From: Oscillatoriales cyanobacterium CG2_30_40_61
Lineage (GTDB): Bacteria > Cyanobacteriota > Cyanobacteriia > Cyanobacteriales > Microcoleaceae
Reading direction: 5' to 3'
DNA length: 63,563 bases
NCBI GenBank assembly: GCA_001873365.1
Contig: MNYZ01000044.1
Coordinates: forward strand, 1 to 63,563
In this document: piece after piece, positions 1-8,464 of the stretch
How the letters are laid out: the number at the start of each line of letters is the position of its first letter
Numbering within the stretch: the stretch's first letter is position 1
Notes under the pieces: generated by a model
The model's input: only the letters and a program-made list of their open reading frames with translations
What the model was told of the DNA's origin: nothing
Database searches by the model: none
Made by a program: the position numbers and the translations under genes

Positions 1-220
1 CTTTAAAAACTTTTTTCCAATGCCCAACAAAAAATTCGCTTACACCTAAAATTTGGCTGATTTCACGGTAAATTTTACCGGTGAGCGCCATCCTGACAGC
101 TATTGCTCGTTTTAGTTCTCTTGCCGAAAGATTACTCTCAATTAAAATTTCTAATTCAGCTATTTCTTTGTTCCGCTCTTTTTCTGCCTGTTGTAAGTCA
201 TTCATAATTTTTATTGTCAT
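1..220 (-). CDS. Partial helix-turn-helix transposase orf (IS630-type N-terminus)
   Basis: The reverse complement reads from ATG at 220 through 73 codons without a stop and runs off the window start. The product begins MTIKIMNDLQQAEKERNK, has a charged helical stretch, then a helix-turn-helix around residues 43-70 (MALTGKIYREISQILGV followed by SEFFVGHWKKVF). This pattern is typical of the first orf of IS630-like elements and of related cyanobacterial HTH proteins. Another in-frame ATG lies at codon 6. Only the N-terminus is visible, so an intact element, a solo HTH gene or a remnant cannot be told apart. No terminal inverted repeat is recognisable between 221 and 354. Confidence 0.6.
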   Translation of the reverse strand, partial: MTIKIMNDLQQAEKERNKEIAELEILIESNLSARELKRAIAVRMALTGKIYREISQILGVSEFFVGHWKKVFK

Positions 221-354
221 AATCAAGTAGTGTATATCATTATATCATGCTCTTGATAATGATTTAGGACTGCTATAGTATCAAGTTGTTTACCAGCATT
301 GATAGGTGTGGCTTTTTGTTTTGAGCTATTTTATATAAAAAGGATGAACTTAAT

Positions 355-1530
355 ATGCAACTCAGCAATAATGAAAGAATTGGTCAGTCTTTGACATTAT
401 TAAGTCAAGCACTATCTCCTTACGTCGAACAAAAAATGAGAGAAATTTATGGTAATAGTTGGTTTTCTCAGGTCAATCTTTGCCTATCAAACAAGAACAA
501 TTTTAATCGAAGTAATGAAGAAATTTTTCAAGATGTTTCTACGTTATTAACTATAATCAATCAACGCTGGGATAAAGTTTTCAAGAAATATTTATCTTCA
601 GAAAGATATTTAATCAGTGAATTGATTGAAGTCCGAAATAGATGGGCGCATATTAATGGATTTTCACCAGAGGATGCTTTTCGGGCTTTAGATAGTATTC
701 ATCGGTTACTTGTAAAAATTGGTGCTGAACAGGAAAAGACTGTTGATGCTCATAAACAAATTGTTTTTAAACTTCTGACTCAAAAGCAATCTAATTTTGC
801 TCAAGCTCAAATGTCTCAAGCAGATGAGCAAATTCGAGAGCAATTAAAAGAACTTTTAGAGATCATTCCCTTTCAAGATGCCAGATTATTGTTGCGAGCA
901 TTAACCCATCGCAGTTATATGTTTGAAAATCCAACTAAAACACAAGGAGATAACGAACAACTAGAATTTTTAGGGGATTCTGTGTTACAATTTTTAGCGG
1001 GAGATTATGTGTATGAAAAATATTTCGGTGAACAAGAAGGACAATTGACTAAGAAACGAGAAAAAATTGTTAGTAATGAAGCATTAGCAATATTAGCTCA
1101 GAATTTTAATTTGGGAAAATGGATAAAATTAGGGAATGGAGAAGAATTAACCGGAGGTCGGACAAACCCAACTTTATTAAGTAATACATTAGAAGCGGTG
1201 ATTGGAGCTTATTATAAAGATTCTGGTATTGATGCAGTTTGGGAATGGTTAAAACCGATGTTAGAACAATTAGAAACCATAAAAATAGAGCCTAACTGTT
1301 CTCAGGTATTGAATGATGCTAAAAATACTTTTCAACATTGGGCGATAACTAATCATCAACAAAATCCTGAATATATTGTTATTCAAGAATCTGGAGATGC
1401 TCATAATAGAGTCTTTACTGTAGCAGTTAAAGTCAATGGTATTAGTTATGGTCAGGGAACAGCTACAAGGAGAAGAGATGCAGAAAAGCAAGCTGCTACC
1501 CTAGCTTTAAATAAATTAGGGTTAATATAA
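355..1530 (+). CDS. HEPN (Swt1-type) domain fused to ribonuclease III
   Basis: This 391-residue protein joins three parts. Residues 5-135 resemble the Swt1-family HEPN domain and carry the HEPN RNase motif Rx4H as R94-N-R-W-A-H99. Residues 165-305 are an RNase III domain with the signature NEQLEFLGDSVL (200-211), so catalytic E204 and D208 are present. The second metal pair reads N277 and E280, with asparagine where bacterial enzymes usually have aspartate. Residues 320-390 are a double-stranded RNA-binding domain. An ordinary RNase III is about 220-250 residues, so the N-terminal 150 residues are extra. An AAGGATGA stretch lies before the ATG. It is followed by a toxin-antitoxin pair and a solitary methyltransferase, an accessory or defence-like setting. 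Whether this is the housekeeping RNase III or a specialised nuclease is not known. Confidence 0.85.
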   Translation: MQLSNNERIGQSLTLLSQALSPYVEQKMREIYGNSWFSQVNLCLSNKNNFNRSNEEIFQDVSTLLTIINQRWDKVFKKYLSSERYLISELIEVRNRWAHINGFSPEDAFRALDSIHRLLVKIGAEQEKTVDAHKQIVFKLLTQKQSNFAQAQMSQADEQIREQLKELLEIIPFQDARLLLRALTHRSYMFENPTKTQGDNEQLEFLGDSVLQFLAGDYVYEKYFGEQEGQLTKKREKIVSNEALAILAQNFNLGKWIKLGNGEELTGGRTNPTLLSNTLEAVIGAYYKDSGIDAVWEWLKPMLEQLETIKIEPNCSQVLNDAKNTFQHWAITNHQQNPEYIVIQESGDAHNRVFTVAVKVNGISYGQGTATRRRDAEKQAATLALNKLGLI

Positions 1531-1538
1531 AATGATTT

Positions 1539-1597
1539 GTAGGGGCGGGTTCAATCAGAGCTTTATAACTCACAATTGATGTTTTTAAACCCGCCCA
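1539..1597. repeat. Inverted repeat element, GTAGGGGCGGGTT family
   Basis: About 59 bp begin GTAGGGGCGGGTT and end AAACCCGCCC, so the ends are complementary, with a non-conserved centre. It lies just after the HEPN-RNase III stop and before the convergent antitoxin. The same ends recur at 2363-2420, 26173-26234, 28065-28258 and 52164-52225. It could act as a bidirectional terminator, but no T tract is visible. Confidence 0.7.
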
Positions 1598-1614
1598 GAG
1601 TTTTTCAAGATCGA

Positions 1615-1956
1615 TTATTCTGCATCTCTTTCTATTTCTGGTTCTTTCACCTGAATTGAAATTTTAAACCCTAAAATATTAAGTAATTCAACAAAAGTAT
1701 AAATTTCTGTACAACCGCTTACTGTTAAGCAGTCATAAATTTTTTCTTGCTTTTTAATCAGGTCTTCGGATAAAAGATGCTGACTAGAAAAAGCTCCCAT
1801 GATATCTTCAATAGCCGCGAGTAATAGTTTGGGTTCAGGATTTTCTTCTTCTAAAACAACTTCTAAATAAACCGCCGCTTCTTGAGGATCTTTGAGAGAT
1901 TCTATAAAAGCATCTTTCCAGCTATCACTAATGGGCGTTTTAACGTCTTGCATCAT
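1615..1956 (-). CDS. HigA-like antitoxin (HI1420 family)
   Basis: A protein of 113 residues starting MMQDVKTPISDSWKDAFIES. The block FIESLKDPQEAAVYLEVVLE followed by an acidic stretch matches the N-terminus of the addiction-module antidote family TIGR02684. The C-terminal half (LNILGFKISI near the end) occupies the place of the helix-turn-helix but is diverged. The ATGATG at 1951-1956 is chosen as the start because it overlaps the last 17 bases of the toxin gene, the normal toxin-first arrangement of this family; the reading frame is open further upstream to 2019, inside the toxin gene. The antitoxin should neutralise the upstream toxin and autoregulate the operon. A diverged paralogue without toxin lies at 49145-49453. 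Confidence 0.75.
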   Translation of the reverse strand: MMQDVKTPISDSWKDAFIESLKDPQEAAVYLEVVLEEENPEPKLLLAAIEDIMGAFSSQHLLSEDLIKKQEKIYDCLTVSGCTEIYTFVELLNILGFKISIQVKEPEIERDAE

Positions 1957-2275
1957 AGTTTCTCCAGTATTCTTTGGCTTTTTCAATATCTTGTGGTTGA
2001 GTGCTTTTATCTCCACCACATAAAAGGAGTATTAGGGTTAACCCAACTTGTCCAAAATAGATCCGATAACCAGAGCCATAATTGATTTTAAATTCATAAA
2101 CGCCCTCACCTAATGAACGATAATCTCCCCAATTTCCTAAATGAATTCGCCTTAACTTAGTTTGAATTTTCAATCTAGCTTTTCGATCCCGCAGGGAGTC
2201 TAACCACTGTGCAAACGGAACTCTACCTTCTGGTGTAACATAACGTTGAATCTCCCTAGGTTGACTTTCCATCAT
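1940..2275 (-). CDS. RelE/ParE-superfamily toxin (HI1419 type)
   Basis: A 111-residue basic protein starting MMESQPREIQRYVTPEGRVP. The stretch FAQWLDSLRDRKARLKIQ, then RRIHLGNWGDYRSLGEGVYE and GSGYRIYFGQ, is characteristic of the phage-derived Gp49/HigB-like toxin family TIGR02683. Family members are ribosome-associated mRNA interferases, although activity here is inferred. The gene is first in a two-gene operon, and its stop codon lies inside the start of the antitoxin gene at 1956, implying translational coupling. Length and motifs are complete, so the toxin is probably intact. Confidence 0.82.
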   Translation of the reverse strand: MMESQPREIQRYVTPEGRVPFAQWLDSLRDRKARLKIQTKLRRIHLGNWGDYRSLGEGVYEFKINYGSGYRIYFGQVGLTLILLLCGGDKSTQPQDIEKAKEYWRNYDARR

Positions 2276-2362
2276 GATTATTATCGCGATCGCTCATCCC
2301 CCATTTTATCAAACCTGTGCGTTATTACCGTAAATTTTGGAATAACATTTCTGTCTTAACAA

Positions 2363-2420
2363 GGGACGGGTTAATCAAGATTTATGCTAATTAACAAAGA
2401 TGGTCTTGAACCCGCCCCTA
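2363..2420. repeat. Inverted repeat element, GTAGGGGCGGGTT family
   Basis: The left arm GGGACGGGTT and right arm AACCCGCCCCTA enclose about 38 bp; the pairing extends inward through TCAAGA and TCTTGA. The open frame of the following methyltransferase extends back into this element, which argues for a start downstream of it. Confidence 0.65.
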
Positions 2421-2441
2421 AAATTGGGTTATATTAGGATA

Positions 2442-3326
2442 ATGATCAAAAATTTAAGCTCAATGACTATTACCGAATTTATTAATAAAATAGTCCAAGG
2501 AGATTGTATCGAAGTGATGAAAAACTTCGAGAATGACTGTATTGATATGGTGTTAACTTCCCCTCCTTATGATAACCTGAGAAAATATAAAGGTTTTGTA
2601 TTTCCCTTTGAAGATATTGCTAGAGAACTATACCGTGTGATTAAACCAGGAGGCGTTATAGTTTGGGTGGTTGCTGATGCGACAATTGACGGAAGTGAAA
2701 GCGGAACTAGCTTTAAACAAGCGCTCTTTTTTAAAGAAATTGGTTTTAATCTTCATGATACCATGATCTTTAAAAAAAGAAATCCCATCCCCCAAATTTA
2801 TCGACGCAGATATAGTAATGAATTTGAATATATGTTTATTTTAAGTAAAGGTCAGGTAGCTACCCATAACGCCTTAATGGTAGACTGTTTACACGCCGGA
2901 TTAAAACTAAATGGCACAACCTATAAAAATTATTCAAAAGATAATCAAAAACGTTCAAAAATGGCAAAACCTGTAAAGAATCAAAAAATTAAAGGGAATA
3001 TTTGGGAATATGTAGTGGGAAAAAATATCGAAGATCAAGAAGCTAAAAGCCACCCTGCACCCTTCCCCTGTGAATTAGCGAGGGATCATATTTATTCTTG
3101 GTCAAATGCTGGGGATTTGATTCTTGATCCGATGTGTGGAAGCGGGACAACTTGCAAAGTTGCTCAACAAATGGGGAGAAATTTTATTGGGATTGATATT
3201 AGTCCAGAATACTGTGAAATTGCGAGGAATCGGATTGATCAAGTCGATGGATTCCAGTTGCCATTGCCCCTAGATACCATCGAATTGAATCACAATTCTA
3301 TTCCCCCATCACCCCAATTATCTTAA
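2442..3326 (+). CDS. Beta-class DNA methyltransferase (N4/N6 family), solitary
   Basis: About 294 residues. Motif IV (TSPPYDN) comes first and motif I (DPMCGSGTTCKVAQQ, followed by FIGIDISPEYCEIARNR) lies near the C-terminus, the order of beta-class amino methyltransferases of family PF01555. The SPPY form occurs in both N4-cytosine and N6-adenine enzymes, so the modified base cannot be deduced. The region between carries the variable target-recognition part. ATG at 2442 is preferred over one at 2463; upstream frame lies in a repeat. No restriction endonuclease gene is adjacent, so this is a solitary methyltransferase, either regulatory or left from a restriction system. Its last four bases overlap the convergent permease gene. 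Confidence 0.85.
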   Translation: MIKNLSSMTITEFINKIVQGDCIEVMKNFENDCIDMVLTSPPYDNLRKYKGFVFPFEDIARELYRVIKPGGVIVWVVADATIDGSESGTSFKQALFFKEIGFNLHDTMIFKKRNPIPQIYRRRYSNEFEYMFILSKGQVATHNALMVDCLHAGLKLNGTTYKNYSKDNQKRSKMAKPVKNQKIKGNIWEYVVGKNIEDQEAKSHPAPFPCELARDHIYSWSNAGDLILDPMCGSGTTCKVAQQMGRNFIGIDISPEYCEIARNRIDQVDGFQLPLPLDTIELNHNSIPPSPQLS

Positions 3327-4348
3327 TATCTAATTCTCGGATCAATACAGGCATTTAGAACATCAATCAGAATACTCGCAACCACAACAATAGCCGCAAA
3401 AAAGACAACAATTCCCTGCACTGTGGGATAATCACGGAAACTAATGGCTTCATATAACCGATTAGCTAATCCCGGCCAAGAAAAGGTAACTTCCGTTAAA
3501 ATTGCGCCCCCTAATAACGCGGCAAAAGTTAAACCTAAAACCGTAATCACGGGAATCATGGTATTTTTTAAAGCGTGAGCTAAAACAATTCTTAATTCGG
3601 GAATTCCTCTCGCCCTAGCCGCTTCTACATAATCGGCTTTTAAGGTTTGTTTAAGGTTAACTCGCACAATTCTTTCAAAAATACCACTTAATAATAAACC
3701 TAAAGTTAAAGAAGGTAAACAGAGGTAATAAAGTGTGACTCCCAACTGCATTAAGTTTCCCGTAAACAAACTATCTAAGGTATATAAACCACTCCAGCCT
3801 TCAGGAGTAGGAATTGTCACCGGAAATCGAGTGCCCAAGGGAAACCAACCCAACTGCACCGCAAAAATTAATTGCAACAACATCCCCGCCCAAAATGGAG
3901 GGACTGCATAGGTAATAATTCCAAATAAACGGCCCCCCGTGTCCCAGATGGTATCGGGATGGGATGCGGCCACCGCCCCCACGGTAATTCCCACGGCCAA
4001 GGCCACGATCATACTAAATAAAGCCAGTTCAACCGTTGCGGGAAAGTGATTTTGAATAATTTGCCAAACTGTTTCCCCGCGACTGGTGAGGGAAGTGCCC
4101 AAATCCAGATGGAGGAGTTTCCCCATATAATCTAAATATTGTTGCCCCAGGGAGCCATTTAACCCCAATTGCGATCGCAAGGCCTCCTTAGCAGCAGCCG
4201 GAGCCCGGGGGCCAAGAATCGCATCCACAGGATCACCGGGCGTGGCGCGCAACAGCAAAAAAACCACGGTGGTAATCGTCCACAACATTAAAGGGGCTAA
4301 CAGTAAACGACTAAAAACGTAATATTGTAAAGCTTTAGAACGAGACAT
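3323..4348 (-). CDS. ABC transporter permease, DppB/OppB type
   Basis: A 341-residue inner-membrane permease. It has an N-terminal segment (LLLAPLMLWTITTVVFLLLR), the family mark ATPGDP at about residues 35-40, and at least five further hydrophobic segments. The coupling-helix EAA motif is EAARARGIPELR, followed by HALKNTMIPVI and LLGGAILTE. These features mark the first permease of dipeptide, oligopeptide or nickel importers. Length matches the family. No binding protein, second permease or ATPase gene is adjacent, so the partners must be encoded elsewhere, as is common in cyanobacteria. The substrate is unknown. Its stop region overlaps the convergent methyltransferase by four bases. Confidence 0.9.
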   Translation of the reverse strand: MSRSKALQYYVFSRLLLAPLMLWTITTVVFLLLRATPGDPVDAILGPRAPAAAKEALRSQLGLNGSLGQQYLDYMGKLLHLDLGTSLTSRGETVWQIIQNHFPATVELALFSMIVALAVGITVGAVAASHPDTIWDTGGRLFGIITYAVPPFWAGMLLQLIFAVQLGWFPLGTRFPVTIPTPEGWSGLYTLDSLFTGNLMQLGVTLYYLCLPSLTLGLLLSGIFERIVRVNLKQTLKADYVEAARARGIPELRIVLAHALKNTMIPVITVLGLTFAALLGGAILTEVTFSWPGLANRLYEAISFRDYPTVQGIVVFFAAIVVVASILIDVLNACIDPRIRY

Positions 4349-4419
4349 AATCGACCAAAAATTACTTTAGACTTATATTAAAGCCTGTGGATCAATAAAC
4401 TTACAATTCACCTCAAAAT

Positions 4420-4775
4420 ACGGGGGGGACAGGAGTGGAATTGTTGTTTTGAATGGGGATAACCTTCTCTTCAAAGTCCCCCTTTTTTAAGGGAGGTTGG
4501 GAGGATCTCTGATTAATACAGGAGAGATCCCCCCTAGCCCCCCTTGGGAAGGGGGGGACAGGAGTTTAATTGTTGTTTTGAAGTGCGATCGCACTCTCCT
4601 CAAAGCCCCCCTTGGGAAGGGGGGTTGGGGGGATCTCTGATTAATACAGGAGAGATCCCCCCTAGCCCCCCTTGGGAAGGGGGGGACAGGAGTGGAATTA
4701 TTGTTTTGAATGGGGATAACCTTCTCTTCAAAGTCCCCCTTGGGAAGGGGGATTTAGGGGGATCTAATCTAGGGA
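4420..4775. repeat. Array of CCCCCTTGGGAAGGGGG palindromes (main content of the 4349-4949 gap)
   Basis: This gene-free stretch holds three to four degenerate copies of a 130-bp unit. Each has a palindrome of the form CCCCCTTGGGAAGGGGG, then GGATCTCTGATTAATACAGG and GAGATCCCCCCTAG, and the spacer ACAGGAGTGGAATT. Open frames here are translations of the repeat (SPPWEGG or PPSQGG strings on either strand) and are not genes. The unit ending GGGGGATCTAATCTAGG at 4757-4774 recurs at 21437-21555. Confidence 0.8.
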
Positions 4776-4923
4776 AAAAGTGAGGGTTTTCGGCTGAATT
4801 AGATACCAATGCAAAAAACCTTCCCCCTAAGCATCTTATTTTTAATAACGTTATGGGGAAAGAAATTATTCCATTTTTCCGAAAGACTGATCGTACTCTC
4901 CTCAAAGCCCCCCCCTTTTTTTT

Positions 4924-4938
4924 AGAAACCCGGTTTCT
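4924..4938. repeat. Palindrome AGAAACCCGGTTTCT
   Basis: A 15-bp near-perfect palindrome just downstream of the small gene at 4950-5174. Further copies occur at 35769-35783 and as a doublet at 46926-46958, always between genes. It could form a small hairpin at transcript ends. Confidence 0.6.
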
Positions 4939-4949
4939 TGATTTTGCGA

Positions 4950-5174
4950 TTACGACCCCGATAAATCCTGAACACCCCCTTGAGACTCTAAAAGTTCACG
5001 GGACTCTTGGCGAATCAGACCTTGTATTCCTGCGTATTGTAAATCAGCAAAAGTATTTAATTCAGAAACCCCATACTTTGTAGTTTGCAATAGTCTTCTT
5101 AATTCTTGTTCTGCTTCTAAAGTTAAGTAACCCGTTGCTAAACTATTTTGAACAATTTCACAAATTTTACTCAT
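4950..5174 (-). CDS. Small conserved cyanobacterial protein, function unknown
   Basis: A 74-residue protein starting MSKICEIVQNSLATGYLTLE. ATG at 5174 is chosen over a GTG at 5189; a GGGA stretch lies just before it. The segment LTLEAEQELRRLLQTTKYG followed by SELNTFADLQYA resembles small hypothetical proteins I recall from many cyanobacteria. The N-terminal two thirds look alpha-helical and soluble; no membrane segment or known motif is visible. It stands alone between a repeat block and the CHAT operon, on the same strand as both neighbours. It could be the last gene of the CHAT operon (62 bp gap), but this is speculative. Confidence 0.6.
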   Translation of the reverse strand: MSKICEIVQNSLATGYLTLEAEQELRRLLQTTKYGVSELNTFADLQYAGIQGLIRQESRELLESQGGVQDLSGS

Positions 5175-5236
5175 TTTTCCCAAAGACACTGTAAGTTATA
5201 GTTAATGTAACGTCAGTTCTGCTGAGAATATTCCAA

Positions 5237-8200
5237 CTAACCCAAAATTTCTTGATAAATTTCCTTCAATAGTTTTTGACCCTCATGTTTTAAGATAGAA
5301 GTAGCTGGTAAATCAGCAATTGTCCCTTTAATCACCATTAAAGATTGACTTCCTAAACGTTGTTTAAGCTCCGAGGGAGGCATTGGCACTATTTGAACTA
5401 AGGCTTGCAATTGCTCTAAAATATTCGCCTGTTCTAAAGGGGATAAATCAAGATTTTGTTCAAATAGTTCTAGTAATTTTGCTAAATCTTCTAAACTGGT
5501 TTTACCATCAGTAATTGTTGAAGATAAACCCCGCAAATCATCCCAAATCAAAGGCATTTCTGAGGGATTTTGAAAAATAATTGGCAACCAACTCGCACAG
5601 GGATATTGATCTTCTTTGGCGTGGAGTTTTTCTCTAGCTTCGCGCACGGCCGTATATAAGGTTTTTCCCTTAGAAAATGCTACGAGAAAATACTTTAAAA
5701 ATTCCGTAGCAATAGTATCAGGAACAGGTTCTCGCATGACAATAATTTGAGGAATTTGTAAATCCGCTAAATCCCGTGCTAACCCCAACCCATCACAGGA
5801 GTTAAAAATGGCTAATTTTAGTCCTCTATTAACAGCAAATCGGAGAGAATATTTTAAATCAGAAATAGTTAAATAATCCGTCGGATTAATATGAATAATC
5901 CCGGATTCTTCCTCGGTTAAACTATGTCCGGCAAAAAACAGAATATCCCAGCCAATTTCATCCCGCAGGTGAACATCAACCTCTAACCGTTGGGGTTGAT
6001 CTAAAACTGTCACATCCGCACCAATAATCTGTTGTAAAATAGCTCGATCTTTATGAACATTAATATCTTGATTATTTCCTAAAATCGCTAAAATTCTAAC
6101 TCGGGTTCTGGGTAGGTTTAAATTAACAGATTCCGCTTGGTCGTATTGAGGTAAACTCAGGCCAATTTCCGCTTTTGGGTAATGTTCAAAAATCTCCCAA
6201 ACTTGCCAAGGAAGTCGCAGCAATGTCGGATGTTCTGTTTGCAGAATCAATCGAATTTCATCCGTTGAATTCAATTTTTGTTGTAACCGATCTTTCAGGG
6301 GATAAAATTCCTCTGATTTCAACCAGGTTTTAAGGTGTTTTGCTAAAATTTTTGCTGATTCTTTGCACACATCTTCAGAGGAAAAAAGATTAACTTTTCT
6401 CCCACTAATCCTCACAGGAAGTTGGAGTTGATGATAAAGAATTTTCCACTGTTGATAGGTGGCTTCTAGTTCAGGAAAGGGAGGTAAGGAACCGGATATT
6501 TCTGTGCTGGGTAACATTCCATCTTGTCCTAATTGTAACATCACCATGAACCCGGTTTTAAAGTCTCCTTTAATAATTTTTAAAATTACTAATTTACCTG
6601 CAACCAGGGGAGATTTTTTGATAAATTTACGGTCTTGAGTAATTTCTCGACTTGCTAATAGCCGAATTACTTCAGTCATATTAGAACTACGTTCACGATA
6701 ATTAGCAATTTCTGAGTCTTTAATTTTTAATTTCTCTTGATATTCCGTTTCTAAGGTTTGTAAGGTTTCCTGATAGGTTTGAGTAAAGTTTTGATGAATT
6801 TTGGTTTTATCAGCTTCCGGGGGAACCTGCACCCGCACAATAAACACGCCATCGCCTTTATTTTCAATTCTTTGGATAGTTAATTCGGTTTCTGAGTTCT
6901 CAACTTGAACTTTTTTAAAGGAATAAATAAACGCTCGCCAATCAACTCCTTCCCTGAAGATTAAATCAACGGTATCTATCGCTTCTTGAAACAATTTAGT
7001 AAATTCATCGGGCCCAAATTCTCCGCTACTGGGGCGACGTTCGCGGTCATCGGTTCCAGGTTTGGGATATTCTAATAGATAAATAAACTTACAATTCACC
7101 CATAATAAATTAGTGGTGCTATCAATATTCCAAGTGCTTAAACCATAAGACCCGGTTAAACGAGCTTCTTTAAAATTAGTCCCGATGGCTTGAGTTTGGG
7201 CGAGGTTTGCCCATTCTAAATTTGCCGTTTCTAAGCTGGCTTCACTGAGATCAGATCCTCTTAAATTAGCATATTCTAGGTTAGCATTCATTAAGTTAGC
7301 TTCCTTTAAATTCAGACCAATAAATGTTTTTCTATATCCTTCTAAACTAACAAGTAATTCTCGGACTTGGGCATTTTCTAAAATCGTGTTTTCGACTTTT
7401 GCCCATTCTAATTTTTCGGCTTGATACCAGCGTGTATGCTTGATATTAGCATCGGTAAAGTCGCTACTTTTTAATAGGGCTTGATTAAAATGGGCTTGGG
7501 TTAGGTTGGCTTTGACAAAGGAAGTCCCGCCCCAGGAGGAAATAGCGATCGCAAATTGTCGAATAATTGAATATTTTTCTTCTTCTTTTAAAACTTTTTT
7601 GCCAATATTACTACTCACTAATATCAGAATAGTTGCTAAAATTATTGATAATATCACCAAGGCAATTAGGATGATAATTGCAGGTAAGGGGGCTGGCTCT
7701 CCATTAACTACCGAAAACACTTCAAAAACTCTATCATCGGCATTTCTAGTCACAATAGCACTGGCAATAATTCCAATCGCTAATGCTTCTACAATGATTA
7801 ATAATTTGAAGATTTTGTTTAAGGTAATAGTTGCGATCACAACGGCTAAAGCTAAGGTAAAAATAACTGTTAGCGTGGCTCCCATTGAAGCCGTCAGGGT
7901 GACAATCAAGGTGGGAATTGGGTTTGCGATTTGGTTAGAGTTTATTAAATGGCTGATTCTAAAAACTCTTAACTCTGATAAAATTGGAGTTTTAGCATTT
8001 CCTAATGCAGCTAAAATTCCCCCAATAGGAATCAAAACTGCAATCGTAATTCCTAGATTTTTAATTGTTTTTTCTAACCCATTTTTGAGACTAGATATTA
8101 ATAGGATACTATTAACAAAAATCAAAATCAAGCCCATGATAAAATTGACCGTAAAAGGCAGGACTGGATTAGGTTTAGGAGTCATCAATACAATCGGTTG

Positions 8201-8452
8201 ATCAACGGCTAGTGTAGCAGCGGCTCCTGCTAATCCTGATAGGGCTGCTGCTATCAATAAACTTCGGTAAATGCCTTGTTGTGATAATCCCGCTTTAGCC
8301 CCTCGAAAGTTAGCTCCCGTGAGGTTGGCTTCACTAAAATCACAACCCCGAATATCGGCGTTAGAAAAGTCTTCTAGGGACAAATCTTTTCCTCTAAAAG
8401 AACGATTTTGATAGTTTTTTTCAGATGGAGAATGGAAAGAATTAGATAACAT
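5237..8452 (-). CDS. Membrane pentapeptide-repeat protein with C-terminal CHAT protease domain
   Basis: A 1071-residue protein. Residues about 20-52 are pentapeptide repeats (DFSNADIRGCDFSEANLTG). Residues about 60-280 hold some six hydrophobic membrane segments. Residues about 310-440 carry a second pentapeptide block (ANLMNANLEYANLRGSDLSE). A coiled coil follows near 560-610, then a region common upstream of CHAT domains, and a CHAT (caspase-HetF-associated) domain near 750-950. The His-Cys dyad is present: His843 in FFAGHS and Cys886 in IFNSCDG. CHAT proteins are caspase/separase-like peptidases, so an active cysteine protease anchored at a membrane is plausible. It is the last gene of a four-gene operon with a sigma factor, a DUF1822-like protein and a pilin-like protein. 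The substrate is unknown. Confidence 0.88.
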   Translation of the reverse strand: MLSNSFHSPSEKNYQNRSFRGKDLSLEDFSNADIRGCDFSEANLTGANFRGAKAGLSQQGIYRSLLIAAALSGLAGAAATLAVDQPIVLMTPKPNPVLPFTVNFIMGLILIFVNSILLISSLKNGLEKTIKNLGITIAVLIPIGGILAALGNAKTPILSELRVFRISHLINSNQIANPIPTLIVTLTASMGATLTVIFTLALAVVIATITLNKIFKLLIIVEALAIGIIASAIVTRNADDRVFEVFSVVNGEPAPLPAIIILIALVILSIILATILILVSSNIGKKVLKEEEKYSIIRQFAIAISSWGGTSFVKANLTQAHFNQALLKSSDFTDANIKHTRWYQAEKLEWAKVENTILENAQVRELLVSLEGYRKTFIGLNLKEANLMNANLEYANLRGSDLSEASLETANLEWANLAQTQAIGTNFKEARLTGSYGLSTWNIDSTTNLLWVNCKFIYLLEYPKPGTDDRERRPSSGEFGPDEFTKLFQEAIDTVDLIFREGVDWRAFIYSFKKVQVENSETELTIQRIENKGDGVFIVRVQVPPEADKTKIHQNFTQTYQETLQTLETEYQEKLKIKDSEIANYRERSSNMTEVIRLLASREITQDRKFIKKSPLVAGKLVILKIIKGDFKTGFMVMLQLGQDGMLPSTEISGSLPPFPELEATYQQWKILYHQLQLPVRISGRKVNLFSSEDVCKESAKILAKHLKTWLKSEEFYPLKDRLQQKLNSTDEIRLILQTEHPTLLRLPWQVWEIFEHYPKAEIGLSLPQYDQAESVNLNLPRTRVRILAILGNNQDINVHKDRAILQQIIGADVTVLDQPQRLEVDVHLRDEIGWDILFFAGHSLTEEESGIIHINPTDYLTISDLKYSLRFAVNRGLKLAIFNSCDGLGLARDLADLQIPQIIVMREPVPDTIATEFLKYFLVAFSKGKTLYTAVREAREKLHAKEDQYPCASWLPIIFQNPSEMPLIWDDLRGLSSTITDGKTSLEDLAKLLELFEQNLDLSPLEQANILEQLQALVQIVPMPPSELKQRLGSQSLMVIKGTIADLPATSILKHEGQKLLKEIYQEILG

Positions 8453-8464
8453 ATTTTTTGATAA

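Noticed and set aside
4544-4905. Open frames of 79 and 101 codons on the two strands
   Set aside because: They translate the CCCCCTTGGGAAGGGGG repeat array (PPWEGG and PPSQGG strings); no ribosome site or protein-like composition.
7506-8201. 231-codon frame on the plus strand
   Set aside because: Antisense to the membrane part of the CHAT protein gene; its composition mirrors the hydrophobic codons on the coding strand.
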